Assembly (NCBI GenBank): GCA_040005555.1
Contig: JBDTYT010000038.1
Span: forward strand, 1 to 14,189
Direction of reading: 5' to 3'
DNA from: JBDTYT01 sp040005555
GTDB taxonomy: Bacteria > Actinomycetota > UBA4738 > HRBIN12
Length of the DNA: 14,189 nucleotides
The notes beneath the pieces are model-generated. The model was not told the DNA's origin, did no database searches, and saw only the letters and a program-made list of their open reading frames with translations. Positions 8,087-13,073 of the stretch are shown here, piece by piece; positions within the stretch are counted from its first letter, which is position 1, and each line of letters begins with the position of its first letter. Made by a program: the position numbers and the translations under genes.

Positions 8087-8098
8087 GGCTACGGGCAG
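8072..8098. terminator. Inverted repeat spanning two convergent stop codons
   Basis: CTGCCCG (8072-8078) and CGGGCAG (8092-8098) form a perfect 7-bp stem with a 13-base loop. The loop contains the kinase TAG (8084-8086) and the TAG of the opposite gene (8091-8089). It could act as a bidirectional terminator or mRNA 3' end stabiliser. There is no U tract on either strand, so it is not a canonical intrinsic terminator. Confidence 0.4.
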
Positions 8099-9036
8099 CC
8101 AGCTTTCGCGCTGTTCGCCCTGACCATGCAGGCCGACTCGTCCACGGCCTCGAACGCGGAGGCCGGAACCGACTTCAGCTCGTCGAGCAGCGCGTTCTTC
8201 CAGTGGTCATCCACCGTCCCCTGGAAGAACCAGTTCGAGCCGTTGTCGGCGACGAACATGCCGTAGCGCTGCATCGCCCGCAAGATCACTCGCGCCGTGT
8301 GGCTGAACGCACTCAGGTCGAAGTCAGACATCAACCGGAACCGAGCGCCCATCGGGGGGCAGTCGGGGTCGTTGACCCCCGCGTCGTGCCGGGCCGGCCA
8401 GATGTGTTCATCCTTCGTGCAACCGACGGTGAAGCGGATCGCGTGCGCGATCTTGCCGGCCGCCACCTCGTCCCACCGAACGAGCCCGGGAAGGATCGGC
8501 AACCCGGCGGCATCCGCCGACGTCCACGAGTCGGTCCGAAGCGCGTTCGAGCCGAGATCGAAGACCGCTCCACTCGCCGCCTTGGGGTTCCCGCCGTTCC
8601 AGCGCGCGTCGTACAGCTCGTAGAGCGTGCAGGTGCCCTTCTGCACGGTGAGCGCATGCCGATCCGTCCCACCCTCGATCGGCGTCCGCGCGTCGAAGGG
8701 GTACGGGCCAGGGTCGCTCTCGTCCGCGTAGAGGAAGTCGACCGAGACCGTCGCGTGAGTCTTCCCGACGACGTTGAACGGGATCCCGTAACTCGGTGGG
8801 CCGAAGTCCGGGTGCAGGTTCGTCGTGGCGGCATCGGCCGAGCGCAGCCACCGATCGCTCATCGGGTTCACGGGGAGGGAGTCGACGCGGGTGTTCCAGA
8901 TGTTGTCGGCCGGGAACACGTCGCAACTCGTCCCGGGCACGGGCGCAGCGGACGCCGGGGTTCCCAACGCCACCGCGACCGATCCGGTGAGTATCGCGAA
9001 GGCGATCGTCCCCTCGAGCCTGCGCCTGAGCCTCAT
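8089..9036 (-). CDS. Conserved secreted protein of unknown function
   Basis: Protein of 315 residues that I recognise only as a conserved exported type without a named function. Residues 1-30 are a Sec signal peptide: MRLRRR, a hydrophobic core (IAFAILTGSVAVALG), then a TPASA cleavage motif. The mature part has six cysteines (38, 136, 206, 226, 303, 314), compatible with three disulfides, and no membrane anchor, lipobox or sortase signal. Conspicuous motifs are FPADNIWNTRVD (near 41), YADESDPGPYPF (near 103), IEGGTDRHAL (near 120), AAGLPILPGLVRWDEV (176-191), HIWPARH (211-217), PPMGARFRL (227-235) and GMFVADNGSNWF (259-270). The His/Asp/Glu content of these motifs could suit an enzyme or carbohydrate-binding protein, but I cannot name either. 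The ATG has no ribosome binding site and is preceded by GATGAT plus six bases. It ends 2 bp from the kinase stop codon. Confidence 0.85.
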   Translation of the reverse strand: MRLRRRLEGTIAFAILTGSVAVALGTPASAAPVPGTSCDVFPADNIWNTRVDSLPVNPMSDRWLRSADAATTNLHPDFGPPSYGIPFNVVGKTHATVSVDFLYADESDPGPYPFDARTPIEGGTDRHALTVQKGTCTLYELYDARWNGGNPKAASGAVFDLGSNALRTDSWTSADAAGLPILPGLVRWDEVAAGKIAHAIRFTVGCTKDEHIWPARHDAGVNDPDCPPMGARFRLMSDFDLSAFSHTARVILRAMQRYGMFVADNGSNWFFQGTVDDHWKNALLDELKSVPASAFEAVDESACMVRANSAKAGCP

Positions 9037-9042
9037 CCGAAC

Positions 9043-9048
9043 ATCATC
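9043..9048 (-). promoter_or_regulatory. Possible -10 element for the secreted-protein gene
   Basis: GATGAT on the minus strand ends six bases before the ATG at 9036. This is the same spacing as for the DUF3263, gdh and ispD starts, but the first T of TANNNT is replaced by G, which weakens the case. Confidence 0.25.
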
Positions 9049-9132
9049 GGGCCATCGAGCCCCCGAACTTGACCTTCGCTCTGCCCGGCAGGCTCCCCAC
9101 GGTCCGAGGTGCTGCTCACGGGCGACTCGCTG

Positions 9133-9144
9133 GGTTCGCGAACC
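9133..9144. repeat. 12-bp perfect palindrome downstream of tRNA-Thr
   Basis: GGTTCGCGAACC reads the same on both strands. It lies 23 bases past the 3' end of the tRNA and before the secreted-protein gene, so it could form a small hairpin in the tRNA trailer or be a protein-binding site. No U tract follows. Confidence 0.35.
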
Positions 9145-9167
9145 GGATCGACGTACGAGAAGCTCGG

Positions 9168-9241
9168 AGCCGGCGGTCGGATTCGAACCGACGACCTACC
9201 GATTACAAGTCGGTTGCGCTACCGGGCTGCGCCACGCCGGC
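9168..9241 (-). tRNA. tRNA-Thr (anticodon UGU)
   Basis: A full cloverleaf of 74 nt can be drawn on the minus strand. The acceptor stem GCCGGCG pairs with CGCCGGC, the D stem GCGC/GCGC encloses a loop with the GG pair, and the anticodon stem ACCGA/UCGGU encloses CUUGUAA (U33, anticodon UGU, A37). The variable loop is AGGUC, and the T stem GUCGG/CCGAC holds UUCGAAU. The discriminator base is U and CCA is not encoded, so it must be added after transcription. It reads ACA codons directly. The gene lies 51 bp after rlmB on the same strand and has its own candidate extended -10 element. Confidence 0.96.
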
Positions 9242-9250
9242 CTGCCGGCG

Positions 9251-9259
9251 AGCCTAGCA
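9251..9259 (-). promoter_or_regulatory. Putative extended -10 promoter of tRNA-Thr
   Basis: TGCTAGGCT on the minus strand combines a TG extended motif with the hexamer TAGGCT (9256-9251). A start site about seven bases downstream would lie about three bases before the mature tRNA 5' end at 9241. No clear -35 hexamer is seen. Confidence 0.4.
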
Positions 9260-9271
9260 CCCGGATCACGC

Positions 9272-9283
9272 TCGACCGGTCGA
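9272..9283. repeat. 12-bp perfect palindrome between rlmB and tRNA-Thr
   Basis: TCGACCGGTCGA is a perfect dyad ten bases after the rlmB stop codon and upstream of the tRNA -10 element. It may help end the rlmB transcript or bind a regulator. No U tract follows, so a classical intrinsic terminator is not supported. Confidence 0.35.
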
Positions 9284-9292
9284 ACCGCTCGA

Positions 9293-10027
9293 TCAGGTGC
9301 GGCGCGACGGCAGCACGTACGCGTACAGGGCCGCGGCCAGGGCCGCCGAGGCGTTGAGCGAGGACACCCGCCCGCGCACGGGCAAGGACACGAGCACGTC
9401 GCAGCTCTCGCGCACGAGCCGCGAGATCCCCTCGCCCTCCGCGCCCAGCACGACGGCCACGCGGCCCTCGGGGCACGGCCGCTCGAACGCGGCCGGGTCC
9501 GCGGCCTCGTCGAGCCCGACCACCGTGAACCCGGCGTCCTTCAGCCGCTCGAGGGCCCGCGTGAGGTTCGCCACACGAGCGTGCGGGAGGTGGAACAGCG
9601 CACCGGCGGAAGCCCGCAGCGCGACCGAGGTGACGTCGGCGGCCCGGCGGGTGCGGGTCACGAGCATCTCCGCGCCGGCGGCTTCGGCCGAGCGAGCCGA
9701 GGCGCCGAGGTTCTGCGGATCCGTGATGCCGTCCAGCAGAACGACGAGAGCATCGTCTGCGTACGGCCACGACGAGAGCCCTCGCTCGTCGATGGTTTCG
9801 GCCAGGTGCACGCGGGCCGCGACGCCGTGATGGTCCGGGTCCAGCGCGTCCAATTCCGAGCGCTCGACCTCGGTCACGGAGATGGCCAAGGCCGTCGCGG
9901 CGTCGAGCAGCTCGCGGAGTCCTGGCGTCGCACGAGCCCCCCGTGCGAGCAGCACGGTTGTCGCGCGCCCGGCCCGCACCGCCTCCAGGACGGCGCGCCG
10001 CCCCCCCACGACGAGCGCCGCGCTCAC
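9293..10027 (-). CDS. rlmB: 23S rRNA 2'-O-ribose methyltransferase, SpoU/TrmH family (RlmB-like)
   Basis: SAM-dependent RNA 2'-O-methyltransferase of 244 residues. RlmB methylates G2251 (E. coli numbering) of 23S rRNA. The N-terminal substrate-binding part starts with VVGGRRAVLEAV (about 6-17). The C-terminal SPOUT knot has motif 1 DGITDPQNLGASARSAEAAG (99-118; Asn 106, Arg 112), motif 2 VLGAEGEGIS (193-202; Glu 199) and motif 3 LPVRGRVSSLNASAALAAAL (215-234; Ser-Leu-Asn), the full set of SpoU catalytic and knot residues. The GTG at 10027 overlaps the ispF TGA by four bases (GTGA), so translation is probably coupled. A longer in-frame start at 10057 would run deep into ispF and is unlikely. 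Its place after ispD-ispF matches the usual actinobacterial and Firmicutes gene order, but cysS, often between ispF and rlmB, is missing. TsnR-type resistance methylases are related, but the length and context favour RlmB. Confidence 0.92.
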   Translation of the reverse strand: MSAALVVGGRRAVLEAVRAGRATTVLLARGARATPGLRELLDAATALAISVTEVERSELDALDPDHHGVAARVHLAETIDERGLSSWPYADDALVVLLDGITDPQNLGASARSAEAAGAEMLVTRTRRAADVTSVALRASAGALFHLPHARVANLTRALERLKDAGFTVVGLDEAADPAAFERPCPEGRVAVVLGAEGEGISRLVRESCDVLVSLPVRGRVSSLNASAALAAALYAYVLPSRRT

Positions 10028-10500
10028 CCCTCGGCCAGCACCGCAAGCGCGAGACACGCAGCCCCGTCGCCCGACAGCCCGAGCCCCTCGGGCCTCGACG
10101 CCTTCACCGACATCCGCTCGATCGAGATCCCGAGCGCGGCGGCCAAGGCCGTGCGCATCTCATCACGACGCGGCGCGATCAAGGGTCGGTCCGCGATCAC
10201 GGTCACATCGGCCGAGACGGGCGAGCGGCCGGCGGCCCGCACCGTCGCGACCGTCCGGGACAGCAGCTCGATGCCTTCCATCCCCGCGACCTTCGGATCG
10301 GTGTCAGGGAAGCGCTGGCCGACGTCGCCGAGTCCCGCCGCGCCGAGCAGAGCATCCGCAAGAGCGTGACACACCGCGTCGCCGTCGGAGTGACCGGCCA
10401 AACCCGATTCCCCATCGAACCGCACGCCACCCAGGAAGAGTTTCCGAGAAGCATCTCGCGCGTGAACGTCGAAGCCGAGCCCGATGAGCCGTTCACCCAC
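10024..10500 (-). CDS. ispF: 2-C-methyl-D-erythritol 2,4-cyclodiphosphate synthase
   Basis: MEP-pathway enzyme that converts CDP-methylerythritol 2-phosphate to the cyclodiphosphate and CMP, working as a trimer with a divalent metal. The product is 158 residues, the standard family length. GLGFDVHARD (7-16) gives metal ligands Asp 11 and His 13, and GHSDGDAVCHALADALLGAAGLGDVG (36-61) gives the third ligand, His 45, plus the substrate loop. FPDTDP follows, and the C-terminal segment is KASRPEGLGLSGDGAA, where most homologues have KATTxE-LGFxGRxEG, a mild divergence in the CMP-binding region. The GTG at 10500 is chosen because GGAGG lies six bases upstream and it yields the expected N-terminus. 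The gene overlaps ispD by eight bases and rlmB by four. Confidence 0.95.
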   Translation of the reverse strand: MGERLIGLGFDVHARDASRKLFLGGVRFDGESGLAGHSDGDAVCHALADALLGAAGLGDVGQRFPDTDPKVAGMEGIELLSRTVATVRAAGRSPVSADVTVIADRPLIAPRRDEMRTALAAALGISIERMSVKASRPEGLGLSGDGAACLALAVLAEG

Positions 10501-11167
10501 GCGCCGCCTCCGCCCTCGCGAGATCCTCCGCCGAGGTGATCTTGAAGTTGCCCGGCTCGCCGGGCACCACCCGGATACGGTACCCGGCCCACTCGAGGGC
10601 CGAGGCGTCGTCGGTGAAGTCCAGTTCGGCGCGTTCGGCGCGCGAATGGGCATCGCGGAGCGGGACCGCCCGGAACGCCTGAGGGGTCTGCGCCAGGGCG
10701 AGCTCCTCACGCGGCTCCGTGCGGACGACGGACCCGTGTCTGACGCGCTTCACCGTGTCGGCCACGGGCAGCGCCGGCACCACCGCATCCGCGTCGACGA
10801 GTCCGTCGATCACGGCCCGGAAGAGGGCGGGCGTGGCCAGCGGACGGGCCGCGTCATGACACAGGATGATCTCGGCGGCATCGGGCACGACCACAAGGGC
10901 GGCTCGGACCGAGGCGAGCCGGGTCGCCGCGCCGGTCACGGTCTGGGCACGCCCTCCGAGCGGGGCCAGCAGCTCCGCGGCCTCAGCCTCGCGGCCCGGC
11001 GGAACAGCTACTACGACCAGGTCGACGGCTCCGGACGCGAGGGCAGATTCGGCGGCCAAGACGAGCATCGCTCGACCTCCCACCTCGATGAAGGCCTTCG
11101 GCTCGGTGCGACCCAGCCGCTCTCCGCTACCCGCCGCCGGCACGATGACGACCGTCCGCGCGTCCAC
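10493..11167 (-). CDS. ispD: 2-C-methyl-D-erythritol 4-phosphate cytidylyltransferase
   Basis: MEP-pathway nucleotidyltransferase that joins MEP and CTP to give CDP-methylerythritol and pyrophosphate. The 224 residues fit the family. The CTP-binding loop PAAGSGERLG (10-19) is followed by Lys 24 in EPKAF; GAATRLASV (79-87) holds the conserved Arg; CHDAARP (103-109) contains the cytidine/metal Asp; then ADTVKRV (136-142), QTPQAFR (160-166), TDDAS (185-189) and GEPGNFKIT (203-211). Most homologues have PKQF and TRQDSV where this one has PKAF and TRLASV, so two usual polar residues are changed while the catalytic Arg and Lys remain. The GTG at 11167 has no ribosome binding site but lies six bases after TACGCT, suggesting a leaderless transcript beginning here, in addition to any read-through from yacL. 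It is followed by overlapping ispF. Confidence 0.95.
   Translation of the reverse strand: MDARTVVIVPAAGSGERLGRTEPKAFIEVGGRAMLVLAAESALASGAVDLVVVAVPPGREAEAAELLAPLGGRAQTVTGAATRLASVRAALVVVPDAAEIILCHDAARPLATPALFRAVIDGLVDADAVVPALPVADTVKRVRHGSVVRTEPREELALAQTPQAFRAVPLRDAHSRAERAELDFTDDASALEWAGYRIRVVPGEPGNFKITSAEDLARAEAARG
10507..10511 (-). promoter_or_regulatory. Ribosome binding site of ispF inside the ispD 3' end
   Basis: GGAGG on the minus strand, six bases before the ispF GTG at 10500. It lies within the last codons of ispD, so ispF initiation probably depends on ribosomes finishing ispD. Confidence 0.65.
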
Positions 11168-11173
11168 GCATTG

Positions 11174-11179
11174 AGCGTA
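11174..11179 (-). promoter_or_regulatory. Putative -10 element for leaderless ispD-ispF-rlmB transcription
   Basis: TACGCT on the minus strand, then CAATGC, then the ispD GTG at 11167. The predicted start site coincides with the start codon. The same hexamer is the best -10 candidate of carD. No -35 match is seen 16-18 bases upstream. Confidence 0.45.
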
Positions 11180-11217
11180 CTGGAGCCCGGAAACGGCCCT
11201 CGAGCTCGCGGAACGCG

Positions 11218-12231
11218 CTAGGACGGGAACGAGGCGAAGACCATCCGCCCCGTCGTGGTCTGGATGACGTTGCGAACGAGGACCTCGGTCTGGTCCCCGA
11301 TGCGGTCCTTGCCGGCCTCGACGACGACCATCGTGCCGTCCTCGAGGTACCCGACGGCCTGACCGTGCTCGCGCCCCTCCTTCACGAGGTCGATCGTGAG
11401 CTCGTCCCCGACCGAGACGGGGAGGCGGAAGGCCACCGCGAGTTGGTTCAGTTGCGGCACCGGCACCGAGAGCGCCTGGGCGACCTTCGAGAGATTGTGA
11501 TCGGTCGTGATGAGAGATGCGCTGCGATCGCGAGCCAACCGCACGAGCGCAGCGTCGACATCGCCATCACCGCGGTCTTCGATGAGGTGAACCTGGATCG
11601 TCGCCGTCTGTTGGAGCTCGGCGACGGCATCGAGCCCGCGCCGCCCTCGGCCGCGCCGTTTCGGATCCGAGGAGTCGGCGATCCGTTGGAGCTCCTCGAG
11701 GACGCCGAGGTGGATCAAGACGTCGCCCGAGATGAACCCGGTCTTGGCGAGGTCGACGACGCGCCCGTCGATGAGTGCACTCGTGTCGACCACACTCACC
11801 TCGCCGCGGCTCACACCGGCCGCCCGGGGCTTCAACCCGATGAGCCCGAAGAGCTCTGTGTGCTTCGTGCGTCCGATGAGAAATCCCACGTAGCCAAACG
11901 TCACGTACGCGAACGCTACCGTGGTCCACGCGGCGAGGGCGGGCAGGCGGAAGATCGGGACGGAGAGCAGGGCGGCCACCGCCAGACCGAGGATCAGCCC
12001 GCCGGCGCCTGCAACGACCTCAGCGGCGGGGACGCGTTTGAACTCATGTTCCAAAGAGTCCACGGCGCTCGATGTCTGGCGCCCGAGCACCCCTCCGAAG
12101 ACGAAGCCGACCGAAACGCCCAGGAGGATCCCGACGAGCGTGTGCGACGTCTTCTGCGTGCCGACCCGGGTTGCGACCGTGTACCCGGCCGCGGTGAACA
12201 GCACCACGAAGAGCAGCCGGACGAACTCCAC
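11218..12231 (-). CDS. YacL-like membrane PIN/TRAM-domain protein
   Basis: Integral membrane protein of about 337 residues with a cytoplasmic PIN nuclease-like domain and a C-terminal TRAM RNA-binding domain, as in B. subtilis YacL, whose exact role is unsettled. Four hydrophobic helices lie at about 4-22, 30-50, 73-95 and 99-120. The PIN domain begins VVDTSALIDGRVVDL (Asp 149), continues GVLEELQRIAD (Glu 179/180) and DVDAALVRLARD (Asp 226), and ends SLITTDHNLSKVA (Asp 244), giving the acidic metal-binding set. TRAM spans about 271-333 (VGDELTIDLVKEG to IQTTTGRMVFASF). An ATG at 12318 would add 29 residues, but I reject it: those codons end in G/C in 20 of 29 cases against 25 of the next 26, its GGGAG abuts the ATG, and homologues begin just before helix 1. 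The GTG at 12231 has GGGGG six bases upstream. Position between carD and ispD fits the family's usual context. Confidence 0.9.
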   Translation of the reverse strand: MEFVRLLFVVLFTAAGYTVATRVGTQKTSHTLVGILLGVSVGFVFGGVLGRQTSSAVDSLEHEFKRVPAAEVVAGAGGLILGLAVAALLSVPIFRLPALAAWTTVAFAYVTFGYVGFLIGRTKHTELFGLIGLKPRAAGVSRGEVSVVDTSALIDGRVVDLAKTGFISGDVLIHLGVLEELQRIADSSDPKRRGRGRRGLDAVAELQQTATIQVHLIEDRGDGDVDAALVRLARDRSASLITTDHNLSKVAQALSVPVPQLNQLAVAFRLPVSVGDELTIDLVKEGREHGQAVGYLEDGTMVVVEAGKDRIGDQTEVLVRNVIQTTTGRMVFASFPS

Positions 12232-12292
12232 CAGTCGCCCCCGTAGGGGTGCTGGCGTGGCGATATCGGCCCGGCTACCCAAGCCTCGACGA

Positions 12293-12307
12293 GCGGTCAC
12301 CGACCGC
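12293..12307. promoter_or_regulatory. Inverted repeat in the yacL leader
   Basis: GCGGTC and GACCGC are separated by three bases, a perfect 6-bp dyad. It lies 62 bases upstream of the preferred yacL start, in the 201-base gap between carD and yacL. It could be an operator or a small RNA hairpin in the leader. Nothing identifies a partner. Confidence 0.25.
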
Positions 12308-12426
12308 AGCGCGAACATCTCCCTAGTAGCCTCGGGCTGCGGGCGGGGCGACTTGACCCTTGAGCGCGGAAAGGGCGGCCGAGGTCAGGCAGGCCGTCTG
12401 GAAGGCGGAAGAGAACCTTTGCTCGT

Positions 12427-12438
12427 GCCTAGCTAGGC
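12427..12438. repeat. 12-bp palindrome overlapping the carD stop codon
   Basis: GCCTAGCTAGGC is a perfect dyad that includes the carD TAG (12435-12433) and contains CTAG twice, a tetranucleotide that is scarce in many bacterial genomes. It may be a 3' end hairpin of the carD mRNA, but it has no U tract. Confidence 0.3.
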
Positions 12439-12942
12439 GCCTGCGAGCACCCTGGACTGATGCGACTCGTCCAAGATCTTGTCGATCATGGCCTCGGCCT
12501 TCTCCTCGGTGCCTCCGGTGGCGTAGGTGAGCTCGGAGACGAGGATCTGGCGTGCCTTCTGGATCATCCGCTTCTCGCCGGCCGAGAGCCCCCGCTCGCG
12601 CTCGCGGATGGAGAGGTTCCGGACGACCTCGGCGACCTGGTAGATGTCACCGGAACGGAGCTTCTCGATGTTGTTCTTGAAGCGCCGGCTCCAGTTCGCG
12701 GCCATCTTCGACTCGTCCTCCTTGAGGACGTTGAGGACCTTCTTGACCTCGTTCTTGCTGACGACCTGTCGAAGACCGACCTCTTCCGTGCTCTCGACGG
12801 GGACCATCAAGGTGAGATCCCCGTAGGAGACCCGTAGCTTGAAGTACCTGCGCGTCTCGCCGAGGAACTCTCGTTCACAGAGATCTTCGATAACTGCTGC
12901 CCCATGTTCCGGATGCACAACCGTGTCGCCCTTGCGGAACAC
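12433..12942 (-). CDS. carD: CarD-family RNA polymerase-binding transcription regulator
   Basis: Global regulator of 169 residues that binds the RNA polymerase beta subunit and the upstream edge of the transcription bubble and stabilises open complexes, notably at rRNA promoters. The N-terminal Tudor-like RNAP-interaction domain (about 1-58) starts FRKGDTVVHPEHGAAVIED and includes LTLMVPVEST. The C-terminal helical DNA-binding domain contains MAANWSRRFKNN with Trp 84, equivalent to the M. tuberculosis CarD Trp 85 that wedges into the -10 region, then SGDIYQVAEVVRNL and ERGLSAGEKRMIQKARQILVSEL, near-identical to mycobacterial CarD. The GTG at 12942 has GAGGGGG four bases upstream. The gene follows radA on the same strand but has its own candidate promoter and a 5' leader of about 40-45 bases. 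In M. tuberculosis carD likewise sits beside ispD-ispF. Confidence 0.96.
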   Translation of the reverse strand: MFRKGDTVVHPEHGAAVIEDLCEREFLGETRRYFKLRVSYGDLTLMVPVESTEEVGLRQVVSKNEVKKVLNVLKEDESKMAANWSRRFKNNIEKLRSGDIYQVAEVVRNLSIRERERGLSAGEKRMIQKARQILVSELTYATGGTEEKAEAMIDKILDESHQSRVLAGA

Positions 12943-12989
12943 AGAACCCCCTCGATGGACGGGTTAGATGGTCGGCTGAATCGGTCTAC

Positions 12990-13019
12990 AGCGTAGCACG
13001 CGACCCTCGGCCCTCGCAA
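12990..13019 (-). promoter_or_regulatory. Putative sigma-70-type promoter of carD
   Basis: On the minus strand, TTGCGA (13019-13014, four of six matches to TTGACA) is followed by an 18-base spacer and TACGCT (12995-12990, a TANNNT -10). A start near 12983 would leave a leader of roughly 40 bases carrying the carD ribosome binding site. It lies just past the hairpin after radA, consistent with carD having its own transcript. Confidence 0.4.
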
Positions 13020-13049
13020 ACCGAAACCCCTGGTCAGAGGCCCATTTCC

Positions 13050-13073
13050 GGCCCTCGGAGCCGGCGAGGGGCC
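13050..13073 (-). terminator. Hairpin immediately after the radA stop codon
   Basis: On the minus strand GGCC-C-CTCG pairs with CGAG-GGCC around a seven-base loop, with one bulged C, giving an 8-bp G/C stem that begins at the last base of the radA stop codon. There is no U tract, as is common for actinobacterial terminators. It separates radA from the carD promoter. Confidence 0.4.

Noticed and set aside
9168..9241. tRNA-Thr as an attachment site of an integrated element
   Set aside because: No integrase, no direct repeat of the tRNA 3' end and no compositional change is seen on either side within the window.
8825..10369. Plus-strand open frame of 514 codons spanning tRNA-Thr, rlmB and part of ispF
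   Set aside because: It reads through the complement of a tRNA and two conserved enzymes and has no recognisable domain; it is an antisense artefact.
10501..10710. Extension of ispF upstream to 10710
   Set aside because: The added residues are low-complexity Arg/Ser/Pro sequence overlapping the conserved ispD C-terminus, and GTG 10500 has a strong ribosome binding site and gives the standard 158 residues.
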